From: UBA288 sp050178135
GTDB taxonomy: Archaea; Halobacteriota; Methanomicrobia; Methanomicrobiales; Methanospirillaceae
Direction: 5' to 3'
Assembly: GCA_050178135.1 (NCBI GenBank)
Contig: JBFXGJ010000004.1
Coordinates: 1-64,000, forward strand
Length of the DNA: 64,000 nt
Part shown: positions 25,246 through 33,287 of the stretch, piece after piece
How the letters are laid out: each line of letters opens with the position of its first letter
Numbering within the stretch: position 1 is the stretch's first letter
Position numbers and translations under genes: made by a program
Notes under the pieces: generated by a model
Database searches by the model: none
The model's input: only the letters and a program-made list of their open reading frames with translations
What the model was told of the DNA's origin: nothing

Positions 25246-26544
25246 ATGAAGATAGCGGGAGTCTACTCGGTCCTGGACCCGGCCGGGGTGCTGCTCCACG
25301 AATGGTGTGTCCACCTCCTGGACGAGGTCTCCCCCGTCCACGACTGGGAGTTCCTCGAGGTCGCGGGCCGACTCATCCACGCGGAGCGGGTCGATCGGGA
25401 CCTGGATGCTGACCTCGTCGTCTTCCTCTCGCGTCACACGTCGCAGCGGCCGGTACCGCAACTGACGGTCCACGCGACCGGGAACGCCGGGGAGGCAGCC
25501 CTCGGCGGGGAGCCGGACCGGTTCGCTCCCTGCATGCCCGGGTTCATGCAGTCGGTCCTCCGGGCCCTGGCAAACGGCGCGCTCGAAGGGTACCGGGTCA
25601 GCTACGAGCGGACCCACCACGGCCCGACCGATCTCGAGACGCCGTCGTGTTTTGTCGAGATCGGCTCCGGGCCCGTGCAGTGGTCCGACCCTGCCGCCGG
25701 CGAATGCGTGGCCCGTGCCGTGCTCTCGGCGTCCCCGGACCCGCTGGCGGTCCCGCTCCTCGGGTTCGGGGGCGCCCAGTACGCCTCCCGCCAGACGGCG
25801 GTCTCGCTCGCAACGCGGGGGGCGTTCGGGCATATCATCCGGACTGGCGACATCGGGCGGATCGACGGTGCGATGCTCAGCGGGCTCGTAGAGGGCTCGG
25901 GGGCGGTCGCAGCCTTCATCGATCGAAAGGCGGTCCCACGTCCGGCGGTCGAACGGCTCCTCGAGCTCCTGGACGCCGCCGGTCTTCCCGTGGTGGGTGA
26001 GAGTGATCTCTCCGATCTCGGTCGCCTTCCCTGGGCCGACTACCGGGGTCTTCTCTCGGAGGCCCGTATGGTCGCACCAGGGGCGGTGGTGAGGGTCGGT
26101 GCGCTCTGGTCGTGTCCCGATCCGGTCCTGGTCAGGTTCCCGGAAGACCTCCTTGCCGAGGCCCTCCGGGTGGACGACGCGGGCGTGGTGACGGGCATGG
26201 GATCGTTCCCGATCGCCCTTCTCATCGAGTCGGGCCGGCCCGTGGCGACCGTGCTCACCCGGGCGGGGCTCGCGGAACAGATCATACATGATTTAATAAC
26301 CCTGTGTGTAAAAACCATAACGGGTAACCAGCAGACCGCTGTCGTGGGCGACCGGCTGATCATCAGACGAAAACGGTTCGATCCGAAAAAGGCGTCCGCA
26401 CTCGGCGTGCCCCCCGGGGCGCTGTACGGACGGCTGCAGCGCGGCGAGCCCGTGGTCATCGACGGACTGGAGATACGCCCGGAGATGGTGCGGTCCCCCT
26501 GCGCCACCGAGGTCTTTGTAGAGGGGTTGGAGAGGTATCTATGA
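25246..26544 (+). CDS. dtdA: D-aminoacyl-tRNA deacylase, archaeal DTD2 type, with C-terminal extension
   Basis: DTD2 removes D-amino acids wrongly attached to tRNA. The signature is VVFLSRHTSQRPVPQLTVHA followed by TGNAGEAALGG (about residues 60-95). Further matches are YERTHHGPTDLETPSCFVEI and GFGGAQYASRQTAVSL. The core family is about 270 residues; this protein has 432, with an additional C-terminal part of about 150 residues that ends VPPGALYGRLQRGEPVVIDG, a segment seen in several methanogen DtdA proteins. Its stop overlaps the ftsZ start (ATGA), so translation of the two is coupled. The gene is the first of the dtdA-ftsZ-secE-spt5 run. Confidence 0.9.
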   Translation: MKIAGVYSVLDPAGVLLHEWCVHLLDEVSPVHDWEFLEVAGRLIHAERVDRDLDADLVVFLSRHTSQRPVPQLTVHATGNAGEAALGGEPDRFAPCMPGFMQSVLRALANGALEGYRVSYERTHHGPTDLETPSCFVEIGSGPVQWSDPAAGECVARAVLSASPDPLAVPLLGFGGAQYASRQTAVSLATRGAFGHIIRTGDIGRIDGAMLSGLVEGSGAVAAFIDRKAVPRPAVERLLELLDAAGLPVVGESDLSDLGRLPWADYRGLLSEARMVAPGAVVRVGALWSCPDPVLVRFPEDLLAEALRVDDAGVVTGMGSFPIALLIESGRPVATVLTRAGLAEQIIHDLITLCVKTITGNQQTAVVGDRLIIRRKRFDPKKASALGVPPGALYGRLQRGEPVVIDGLEIRPEMVRSPCATEVFVEGLERYL

Positions 26545-27638
26545 GGTCAATAGTCGAGGAAGCGCTGGCTCGGGTCAAGGACAGCGACCACATGATGGAC
26601 TACGCGCAGAATAATGAAGATCTTGAGGAGGTGCTCCGCGAGCTTCGTACCGAGGTCGTTGTCGTCGGTTGCGGCGGCGGAGGATCCAACACCATCACCC
26701 GCATGATGGAAGAGGGGATCCACGGCGCCCGCCTGATCGCGGTCAACACCGATGCGCAGCACCTGTCGCGTGTCCAGGCTGACATGCGAATCCTGATCGG
26801 CCGGCAGCGCACCCGTGGACTCGGGGCCGGCTCGCTCCCGCAGATCGGCGAGGAGGCCGCACTCGAGACCGAGGAGGAGATCCGCCGCGCTGTCTCCGGT
26901 GCGGACATGGTCTTCATCACCGCAGGGCTCGGTGGCGGCACGGGCACGGGCTGCGCGCCCGTGATCTCGAAGGCAGCCCGCGAAGAGGGGGCGCTCACGA
27001 TCGCGGTCGTGACCCTTCCCTTCGTCGCCGAGGGCGCAATCCGGATGGAGAACGCCGAGGCAGGGCTCGAACGCCTGCGCGATGTGGCCGACACCGTGAT
27101 CGTGGTCCCGAATGACCGGCTCCTCGAGGTCGTTCCGCGGCTCCCCCTCTATGCCGCGTTCAAGGTCGCCGACGAGGTGCTGATGCGTGCGGTCAAGGGG
27201 ATCACCGAGCTGATCACGATGCCCGGTCTCGTCAACCTCGACTTCGCCGATGTCCGGACCGTGATGGAGCGGGGCGGCGTCGCGATGATCGGCATGGGCG
27301 AATCCGACTCCGAGGACAAGGCGATCGACTCGGTCAAGAAGGCCCTCCGGTCGCCCCTCCTCGACGTGGAGATCTCGGGGGCGACGGCGGCGCTGGTCAA
27401 CGTGGTTGGCGGCCCGGACATGACCATGGAGGAGGCCGAGGGCGTCGTCCAGGAGGTCTACAACCGGATCGACCCGAACGCCCGGATCATCTGGGGTGCG
27501 CAGATAGACCCCGATATGGAACACAAGATGCGGACCATGCTCGTCGTGACCGGCGTCCGCTCGCCGCAGATCTACGGCCGCTCCGAGAAGAAGACACCGG
27601 TCGTGAACCGGCAGTTCGATATCGACTTCCTCAAGTGA
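26541..27638 (+). CDS. ftsZ: Cell division GTPase FtsZ
   Basis: A 365-residue tubulin-like GTPase that forms the cytokinetic ring. VVGCGGGGSNTITRMMEEG is the N-terminal glycine loop, AGLGGGTGTGCAPVISKAA (about residues 130-148) is the tubulin signature GGGTGTG, and PNDRLLEVVPRLPLYAAFKVAD is the T5-H7 region. NLDFADVRTVMERGGVAMIG carries the T7 catalytic synergy loop. The N-terminus has a 35-residue extension and the C-terminus is short, typical for euryarchaeal FtsZ1. Overlap with dtdA is 4 nt, and secE begins 7 nt after the stop. Confidence 0.97.
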   Translation: MRSIVEEALARVKDSDHMMDYAQNNEDLEEVLRELRTEVVVVGCGGGGSNTITRMMEEGIHGARLIAVNTDAQHLSRVQADMRILIGRQRTRGLGAGSLPQIGEEAALETEEEIRRAVSGADMVFITAGLGGGTGTGCAPVISKAAREEGALTIAVVTLPFVAEGAIRMENAEAGLERLRDVADTVIVVPNDRLLEVVPRLPLYAAFKVADEVLMRAVKGITELITMPGLVNLDFADVRTVMERGGVAMIGMGESDSEDKAIDSVKKALRSPLLDVEISGATAALVNVVGGPDMTMEEAEGVVQEVYNRIDPNARIIWGAQIDPDMEHKMRTMLVVTGVRSPQIYGRSEKKTPVVNRQFDIDFLK

Positions 27639-27645
27639 GAAAATT

Positions 27646-27870
27646 ATGGTGGATCTCAATAAAGTTCGCGACCAGGTGAAAGAGGTCAATATACCCAAGA
27701 TCAACGTCAACGAAGAACTCTTCCGCAAGTACTGGCGCGTGCTCAAGCTCGCACGCACCCCGACGCGCGACGAGTTCACGAAGATCGCGATCGTGGCCGC
27801 CGCAGGCGTGGTGCTGATCGGGGCCATCGGTTTTGTTATCTACGAACTGATGCTGGTGTTGCCGAAGTGA
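27646..27870 (+). CDS. secE: Preprotein translocase subunit SecE (Sec61 gamma)
   Basis: A 74-residue protein with a cytosolic amphipathic helix (RKYWRVLKLARTPTRDEFTK) and one membrane helix (about residues 48-70, AIVAAAGVVLIGAIGFVIYE), the standard archaeal SecE/Sec61-gamma design. It stabilises SecY in the membrane channel. The stop overlaps the spt5 GTG start (GTGA). The gene order ftsZ-secE-spt5-ribosomal genes is conserved in Euryarchaeota and supports the call. Confidence 0.95.
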   Translation: MVDLNKVRDQVKEVNIPKINVNEELFRKYWRVLKLARTPTRDEFTKIAIVAAAGVVLIGAIGFVIYELMLVLPK

Positions 27871-28349
27871 GCGAGGACGAGGAACTGGGGCTCCATTACT
27901 TCGCGGTGAAGACGACCTCGAAGCAGGAGCGGACAGTGGCCGATAACATCAAGAAGGCGGTCGAGCAGTCCGACATAAAAGTTCTCTCCGTGATCGCCCC
28001 CAAGGAACTCCAGGGGTACGTGCTGATCGAGACACCCGAGGAGTTCGCCCGGATGGAGGAACTTATCGAGCGAGTGCCCCATGCCCGTGCCGTGATCAAG
28101 GGCGAAACCTCGTTCGCCGAGATCCAGCACTTCCTCGTGCCGAAGCCAGTCGTCTCCGGGATCAACGAGGGAACGATCGTCGAGCTGATTGCGGGGCCGT
28201 TCAAGGGCGAGAAGGCCGTCGTGAAGCGCGTCGACTCCTCGAAGGAGGAGATCACGGTCGAGCTCTACGAGTCCCTCGTCCCGATCCCGATCACTGTCCG
28301 CGGTGACAACGTCCGGGTGATCGACAACCGCGAACCCGACGACTACTGA
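27867..28349 (+). CDS. spt5: Transcription elongation factor Spt5 (NusG homologue)
   Basis: A 160-residue protein with an N-terminal NGN domain (LHYFAVKTTSKQERTVADNI to the end of LQGYVLIETPE) that binds RNA polymerase with Spt4, and a C-terminal KOW domain (VELIAGPFKGEKAVVKRVD). Length and order match archaeal Spt5. It starts at GTG within the stop of secE. Downstream is a gap of 321 nt before L11. Confidence 0.97.
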   Translation: MSEDEELGLHYFAVKTTSKQERTVADNIKKAVEQSDIKVLSVIAPKELQGYVLIETPEEFARMEELIERVPHARAVIKGETSFAEIQHFLVPKPVVSGINEGTIVELIAGPFKGEKAVVKRVDSSKEEITVELYESLVPIPITVRGDNVRVIDNREPDDY

Positions 28350-28400
28350 TCCCATTTCCCCCCCCCTCTCTCTCCTGGTGTCGCGTACCTTCCTCATCCC

Positions 28401-28405
28401 TTTTT
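28401..28405 (+). terminator. Possible T-run terminator after spt5
   Basis: Within a pyrimidine-rich stretch downstream of spt5, CCCTTTTTCC provides five T residues, the only candidate for termination between spt5 and the ribosomal operon. The run is short, so read-through is possible. Confidence 0.3.
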
Positions 28406-28600
28406 CCTAATCCCCCCCCCCGAGTGCACCGCCCGGTTCATGGGGCGCACAGCGTGGTCGTGCCGGTTCTGAAGCTGCCCTCCCCGGGCGGGTCAATGAC
28501 TACCAGGTTCCGACCGTATCCCGGGGGGTGGGCGGCGCGCCGGCACCGATACAGCCCGGTTCTCCGTGTGTCCCCCGTCCCGGGCAGGGCTCGGGATTGA

Positions 28601-28673
28601 TAGTTATTTATTCTCTCCCCGATGACCTTACTCAACCCAGGCCGTATAGGATACGGCATGGTGATACCCCATG
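28601..28673 (+). promoter_or_regulatory. Promoter and structured leader of the L11-L1-L10-L12 genes
   Basis: TTGATAGTTATTTATTC (TATA element at 28601-28612) lies about 65 nt before the L11 start and predicts a leader of about 40 nt. The leader has two perfect inverted repeats: CCGTAT-AGG-ATACGG (28642-28656) and CATGG-TGATACC-CCATG (28657-28673). The second encloses the GGTGAT ribosome site in its loop and the start codon in its 3' arm. The remaining 28410-28600 holds no supported gene. Confidence 0.55.
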
Positions 28674-29144
28674 GCAGAACAGGTCGAGGTACTGGTACCC
28701 GGCGGGAAGGCGACAGCAGGCCCGCCGATCGGCCCCGCACTCGGCCCCCTCGGAATCAACGTAAAGCAGGTCGTCGACGACATCAACAAGCAGACCGCTG
28801 ACTTCAACGGAATGCAGGTGCCGGTGACGATCACGGTCGATGACAAGAAGAACGTCACGATCGCTGTCGGGATTCCACCGACGACCGCCCTCGTCAAGAA
28901 AGAGGCGGGCGTCGAGAAGGGGTCGGCGGAGCCGAACTCCAACTTTGTTGGAGATCTGCCGATGGAGGCCGCCGTTCGAATCGCTCGCATGAAGCTCAAC
29001 GACATGCTGTCGTATGAGCTCAAGACCGCGGTCAAAGAAGTGATCGGGACCTGTGTCTCGGTCGGCGTGACCGTGGAAGGCCGGAAGCCCAAAGAGGTCC
29101 TGGCCGCCATTGATGCGGGTGAGTTCGACGCGGCGTTCTCCTGA
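28671..29144 (+). CDS. rpl11: Large ribosomal subunit protein L11 (uL11)
   Basis: A 157-residue ribosomal protein of the GTPase-associated centre, binding 23S rRNA helices 43/44. The flexible N-terminal domain contains LVPGGKATAGPPIGPALGPL, the proline-rich L11 signature, and the C-terminal domain contains GTCVSVGVTVEGRKPKEVLA. The length is normal for archaea. GGTGAT 7 nt before the ATG is the ribosome site. It is the first gene of the ribosomal set. Confidence 0.98.
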   Translation: MAEQVEVLVPGGKATAGPPIGPALGPLGINVKQVVDDINKQTADFNGMQVPVTITVDDKKNVTIAVGIPPTTALVKKEAGVEKGSAEPNSNFVGDLPMEAAVRIARMKLNDMLSYELKTAVKEVIGTCVSVGVTVEGRKPKEVLAAIDAGEFDAAFS

Positions 29145-29154
29145 AACTGGCAGC

Positions 29155-29186
29155 CCATAGGAGATCGCAAGGTCGAAAGACTATGG
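29155..29186 (+). promoter_or_regulatory. Hairpin resembling the ribosomal protein L1 mRNA operator
   Basis: The L11-L1 spacer folds as stem CCATAG/CTATGG (29155-29160 with 29181-29186), an asymmetric internal loop with GA on the 5' side and GAAAGA on the 3' side, a second stem GATC/GGTC, and a GCAA tetraloop. This two-helix, asymmetric-loop shape closely matches the L1-binding site described for Methanococcus vannielii mRNA, whose own loop is GA opposite GAGAAA as I recall it. The 3' end of the lower stem overlaps the GGAG ribosome site of L1, so binding of L1 would block translation of its own gene. Confidence 0.65.
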
Positions 29187-29193
29187 AGCGATT

Positions 29194-29838
29194 ATGGTAG
29201 AGAGACAGAAGATCCTGGAAGCCGTCAGAACGGCAATCGAGAGCGCGCCAGAGCGCAAGTTCTCTGAGTCCGTGGACCTCACGGTCAACCTCAAGAATAT
29301 CGACATGGCGCAGCCGAAGAACCGTATTGACGAGACGATCCTCCTTCCAAATGGAACAGGACGGTCGGTCGGGATCGCAGTGCTCGGCAAGGGCGAGATC
29401 ACGACGCAGGCAAAAGAGGCCAGCGTCGACCTGATCATCGGCCCCGAGGAGATCGAGCGGCTCGGCGGGGAACCCCGCGAAGCCCGCAAGATGGCGAACC
29501 AGTATCGGTTCTTCCTCGCCGAGACGGCGGTCATGCCGCTCGTCGGTCGTTGGCTCGGTGTCCGGCTCGGTCCACGCGGCAAGATGCCGATGCCGATTGC
29601 CCAGGGGACCGACATACGTCCGATCGTCGAACGTCTGCGGAGCTCGGTCAAGATCCGCACGAAGGACAAGAAGGTCTTTCATGCGAACGTCGGCACCACC
29701 GCGATGACGCCTGAACAACTCTCCGAGAACGTCGACGCAGTCCTCAAGCGTGTCGAGTCCGTGCTCGAGCAGGGCGCCCTGAACGTCCGTTCGATCTACG
29801 TCAAGACCACGATGGGCCCTGCCGTGAAGGTGGAGTAA
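29194..29838 (+). CDS. rpl1: Large ribosomal subunit protein L1 (uL1)
   Basis: A 214-residue two-domain protein of the L1 stalk, involved in release of deacylated tRNA. The family signature is present around GKMPMPIAQGTDIRPIVERL and KIRTKDKKVFHANVGT. L1 is a known autoregulator in methanogens; a hairpin matching its binding-site architecture overlaps its ribosome site. GGAG is 5 nt before the ATG. The stop is immediately followed by the L10 ATG. Confidence 0.98.
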   Translation: MVERQKILEAVRTAIESAPERKFSESVDLTVNLKNIDMAQPKNRIDETILLPNGTGRSVGIAVLGKGEITTQAKEASVDLIIGPEEIERLGGEPREARKMANQYRFFLAETAVMPLVGRWLGVRLGPRGKMPMPIAQGTDIRPIVERLRSSVKIRTKDKKVFHANVGTTAMTPEQLSENVDAVLKRVESVLEQGALNVRSIYVKTTMGPAVKVE

Positions 29839-30693
29839 ATGGCGCTGTATACGCATCATCTGCCCGACTGGAAGCGACGCGAGGTCGAGGAGATCAAGAA
29901 GACGACCGGAGGGTACTCGCTCGTCGGGCTCGTCGACATGTTCGGAATCCCGGCCGCACAGCTTCAGCAGATCCGCCGAAACCTCCGCGGCATCGCTGTG
30001 ATCCGGATGGCCCGGAACACCCTGATGCACCACTCGTTCGCGGAGCTCGGCGAGGACTACGAACAGGTTCGCACGTACATCAACGGCAATTCGGCCCTGA
30101 TCTACTCGAACGAGAACCCGTTCCGCCTCTTCAAGCTGCTCGAGCAGAACAAGACCAAGATGGCCGCCAAGGCCGGACAGGCCGCGCCCGAAGACATCGT
30201 CGTCGCCAAGGGCCCGACCTCGTTCAAGCCCGGCCCCATCGTCGGTGAGCTCCAGCAGGCGGGTATCCCTGCCGCCATCGAGGGCGGCAAGGTCCGCATC
30301 AAGGAGACCAAGACCGTCGTCAAGAAGGGCGGGATCATCAACGCCAAGCAGGCGGACGTGCTCGCCAAGCTCGGGGTCAAGCCGATGGACGTGGGCCTGG
30401 TGCTCCAGGTCGCGTTCTACCAGGGCTCGGCCTTCGAACCGGACGTGCTCAACATCGACGAGCAGGCGATCCTGGACCAGGTCGGTTTGGCGGCCGCACA
30501 GGCGTTCAACCTGTCGGTCAACGCGGCGATCCCGACTGCGGAGACGGTCGGTGCGATCCTGACCAAGGCGGAGCGCGAGGCGCGCAGTCTCGGCGTCGAG
30601 GCCCCGGTCTATGCGAAGGAGATTGTCGGTGCGATCATCGGCAAGGCGTACAGAGAGACAACGGCGGTCCAGACCGCCGTCGGAGAATATTAA
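29839..30693 (+). CDS. rpl10: Large ribosomal subunit protein L10 (uL10, P0)
   Basis: A 284-residue archaeal P0-type L10: rRNA-binding N-terminal domain, an inserted domain II (APEDIVVAKGPTSFKPGPIV, GGKVRIKETKTVVKKGGIIN), and C-terminal helices that bind L12 dimers. The typical acidic hinge and conserved MGLFG-like end seen in many archaeal P0 proteins is absent: the protein ends in TTAVQTAVGEY, so it is shorter than the usual 330-340 residues. The gene begins directly after the L1 stop with ribosome site GGTGGAG. Confidence 0.97.
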   Translation: MALYTHHLPDWKRREVEEIKKTTGGYSLVGLVDMFGIPAAQLQQIRRNLRGIAVIRMARNTLMHHSFAELGEDYEQVRTYINGNSALIYSNENPFRLFKLLEQNKTKMAAKAGQAAPEDIVVAKGPTSFKPGPIVGELQQAGIPAAIEGGKVRIKETKTVVKKGGIINAKQADVLAKLGVKPMDVGLVLQVAFYQGSAFEPDVLNIDEQAILDQVGLAAAQAFNLSVNAAIPTAETVGAILTKAEREARSLGVEAPVYAKEIVGAIIGKAYRETTAVQTAVGEY

Positions 30694-30708
30694 ACGAGGT
30701 TGATTGAG

Positions 30709-31023
30709 ATGGAATATATCTATGCAGCGCTCCTGCTTTTCAAGGCAGGCAAGGATGTCAGCGAAGAGAATGTGAAGGCCGTGCTCTCGGCCGCCGGTAT
30801 CGCCGTGAACGATGCCCGGGTGAAGGCGCTCGTCGCCTCGCTCGAGGGCGTCGATATCAACGAGGCCATTGAGAAGGCCGCTGCGGCCCCCGTCGCAGTC
30901 GCCGCCGCCCCCGCCGCCGCGGGTGCCGCCCCTGCCGCAGCTGCGGCCGAGGAGGAGCCCGAGGAGGACAAGAAGGAAGAGGAAGAGAGCGGCATGGCAG
31001 GGCTCGGCGCCCTGTTCGGCTGA
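30709..31023 (+). CDS. rpl12: Large ribosomal subunit protein L12 (P1)
   Basis: A 104-residue acidic stalk protein. Residues 1-60 are the helical dimerisation domain (MEYIYAALLLFKAGKDVSEE), followed by an Ala/Pro-rich hinge of about 25 residues, an acidic stretch (EEEPEEDKKEEEE) and the terminal SGMAGLGALFG, the conserved factor-binding tail. The ATG at 30709 was preferred since GAGGTTGAT is well placed; a TTG at 30700 would add three residues. A C/T-rich run directly after the stop may terminate the operon. Confidence 0.97.
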   Translation: MEYIYAALLLFKAGKDVSEENVKAVLSAAGIAVNDARVKALVASLEGVDINEAIEKAAAAPVAVAAAPAAAGAAPAAAAAEEEPEEDKKEEEESGMAGLGALFG

Positions 31024-31203
31024 ACTCCCCCCTTTCTTTCAAGTACTCCATCACAGCCTCACTCGCCCATCGCCTCTGGCATTCGCTCTTCTCGTCCGCG
31101 GACACCCCTCAGCGCATGAACCGTCTCCCTGCCGTGCGCCGGCTCCCGATCGGATCGTCCTGCTTGAAATAGCTTCTCAGGCAACGGATCTGCGAGGTCT
31201 TTC

Positions 31204-32649
31204 ATGGCCGTTGTAGACTCGCCGTCAAGGATGAGCCGGGACGAGCTCCTGCTGGTCCTCGTGATCTCGCTGGGCTCCTTCATGGCGGGCCTGGATGCCA
31301 CGATCGTGAATATCGCACTCCCCAGCATCGCCGCCGTCTTCCAGGCGCCGACCGTGCTTGCCGCGTGGGTGCTGAACGGCTACCTGGTGGTGATGGTGAG
31401 CCTTCTGCTCTTTGCCGCGAGGCTGGGCGACATTCGTGGGTATCGGCCGGTCTTTCTCGCCGGCTTCCTGGTCTTCACGGCCGGCTCGGTCCTCTGCGGC
31501 ATGGCCACGTCCATCGAGCACCTGATCGCCTTCCGCATGGTCCAGGCGGTCGGCGGGGCGATCATCTCCGCCCTCGGCTCCGTGATGGTGAGCCGCCACC
31601 TCGGTGCCGGGGTGAGGGGATCGGCGCTCGGGCTGGTCGCGATGTTCACGATGCTCGGTGTTGCGCTCGGCCCCGTCATCGGGGGGTACCTGGTCACCAG
31701 CCTCTCCTGGCGCTCGATCTTCCTCGTGAACCTCCCGGTGGGCCTCGCCGGTGTCCTCCTGGGGACGGCGTGTATCCCGCGGGACGAGCCGGCGACGCCG
31801 GGTGGCCGGATGGACCTCCCGGGCGCCGTCCTGGTCTTTTTCGCCCTCGGGTCCCTGGTCGTCGGCCTGAACGCCCTCCAGGGTGGACGGGACTTCACAG
31901 GCGCGGCGGTCCTCTTCGTCTCGCTCCTGGCCCTCGCTCTCTTCGTCGGGTGGGAGCGGAAAGCGCCCTCTCCCCTGCTCGAACTCACCCTCTTCATGGA
32001 CCGCTCCTTTACGGTCCAGAACGTGGCCGTCCTTGCCCTGCAGGGTGTCGTAGCGGGCGTGATGCTCCTGATGCCCTTCTATCTCGAGGTGGTCAAGGCC
32101 CTCTCCACCGGCACCTCGGGCGCCCTCCTCCTCGCCCTGCCGGTCGGCACCATCCTCACGGCCCCGATCGCCGGGAGGGTCTCCGACACCCTGGGGTCGA
32201 AGCGTCCAATCCTCGCCGGCCTCGTGGTCACGGTCGCAGGGCTCTCTCTCCTCTCGACCCTTGCTCCCGCGAGTCCAGTCGCCGAGGTGATCCTCTACCT
32301 CTTCCTCGTCGGAGCCGGCACGGGCATGGCCTTTGCCCCGCTCAACAGCGCGGTGATGGGTGACGCTCCTGAACAGGCTCGGGGCGCCACGTCCGGCCTG
32401 CTCAGGACGATGGCCAACCTCGGGTCGACGCTCGGTGTCTCGCTCACCATGCTGATCGCGACGGCGGCGCTCGGGCCGAAGCTGGCGGAGGTAACAGCAC
32501 ACGTCCTTCCCCCGGCGGAGCTGATGGGGGCCTTTCGCACCGTCTTCCTCTGTGGGGCCGCGGCGCTCATCGTGGTGCTCGTGCTGGTCAGGATTGCCGC
32601 CCGTGACGTAATACCGGATCCGTCGGTCCCGTATGAGGCCGTTGCCTGA
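31204..32649 (+). CDS. MFS multidrug exporter, DHA2 (14-TMS) family
   Basis: A 481-residue membrane protein of the EmrB/QacA type. Motif D1 of the family is SFMAGLDATIVNIALPSI (residues 21-38), motif A is RLGDIRGYRPVFL, and motif C is GLVAMFTMLGVALGPVIGG. Fourteen membrane spans can be counted. The predicted activity is proton-driven drug or metabolite export; the substrate is unknown. GAGGTCTTTC precedes the ATG. The gene converges with a marR gene, but the MarR palindrome is not present upstream of this gene, so regulation by that MarR is not evident. Confidence 0.93.
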   Translation: MAVVDSPSRMSRDELLLVLVISLGSFMAGLDATIVNIALPSIAAVFQAPTVLAAWVLNGYLVVMVSLLLFAARLGDIRGYRPVFLAGFLVFTAGSVLCGMATSIEHLIAFRMVQAVGGAIISALGSVMVSRHLGAGVRGSALGLVAMFTMLGVALGPVIGGYLVTSLSWRSIFLVNLPVGLAGVLLGTACIPRDEPATPGGRMDLPGAVLVFFALGSLVVGLNALQGGRDFTGAAVLFVSLLALALFVGWERKAPSPLLELTLFMDRSFTVQNVAVLALQGVVAGVMLLMPFYLEVVKALSTGTSGALLLALPVGTILTAPIAGRVSDTLGSKRPILAGLVVTVAGLSLLSTLAPASPVAEVILYLFLVGAGTGMAFAPLNSAVMGDAPEQARGATSGLLRTMANLGSTLGVSLTMLIATAALGPKLAEVTAHVLPPAELMGAFRTVFLCGAAALIVVLVLVRIAARDVIPDPSVPYEAVA

Positions 32650-32704
32650 CCCGGTCCCTCCTGGTCCGGGTAAAGAACTGCACGGACTCTATCGACAGAC
32701 CTTA

Positions 32705-33247
32705 TTACGATCCGGTTTGGCCGCGTCGCCTCACCCGGTGTACCGGGCGCCGCGGCACCAGGCCGAGTTCGGTCGCACCCCTGCATTCGAGGCAGTCTCC
32801 GATCTGGACCATCTCTTTGACAAACGCGGTCGGATCGGATCCGGGAGGGAGACATTCGAGCAGACGGTCCATCATCAGGTGGAGCACCCGCTCGTGTTCG
32901 GCCAGGAGTTCCTCGCCGTACTCGGTGAGCTTCAGGCCGTACGACCGATGGTCGCGCCGGTTGATCGTTCGCTCCACGACTGAGCGCTTTTCGAGCCGAT
33001 CGATCACGCTCGTGAGCGTGCTGTTCGGAAGCTCGAGGCTGTCGCGGACCTCTTTCAGGATCAGGTCGGGTTTCCGGTGGACCATCAGCAGGACGTGCAG
33101 GTCGAGGTTCGTGTACCCTTCGAGCGCGGTCGACCAGGCCCAGAGCCGATCGCTCCTGATCCCGATTACTATCTTGAGAAAAGCCTGGGCGAGCCTCGTC
33201 GCCTCGTCGGGGCCAGGGCGCCCGTCCTGTTGTTCGGTACCAGTCAT
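32705..33247 (-). CDS. MarR-family transcriptional regulator
   Basis: A 180-residue winged-helix repressor-type protein. The DNA-binding domain runs from about residue 50 to 115: LHVLLMVHRKPDLILKEVRD, ELPNSTLTSVIDRLEKRSVV (recognition helix) and RTINRRDHRSYGLKLTEYGE (wing). The start is an ATG with only GGGAG immediately before it, although a perfect AGGAGG lies 14 nt upstream. The C-terminus after residue 150 has CLEC, then a basic tail of unknown use. A perfect palindrome overlaps its promoter, so autoregulation is likely. Ligand unknown. Confidence 0.9.
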   Translation of the reverse strand: MTGTEQQDGRPGPDEATRLAQAFLKIVIGIRSDRLWAWSTALEGYTNLDLHVLLMVHRKPDLILKEVRDSLELPNSTLTSVIDRLEKRSVVERTINRRDHRSYGLKLTEYGEELLAEHERVLHLMMDRLLECLPPGSDPTAFVKEMVQIGDCLECRGATELGLVPRRPVHRVRRRGQTGS

Positions 33248-33287
33248 CTCCCGCTGTTCATCCTCCTGTAGTGTATTCGCCCGCCAC

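Noticed and set aside
28438..28740. 100-codon minus-strand ORF in the spt5-L11 gap
   Set aside because: It runs antisense through the L11 promoter, leader and start, and has an arginine/proline-rich chance composition.
31024..31203. Search for the MarR palindrome upstream of the MFS exporter
   Set aside because: No sequence resembling the 17-bp dyad at 33298-33314 is present, so regulation by the neighbouring MarR is not claimed.
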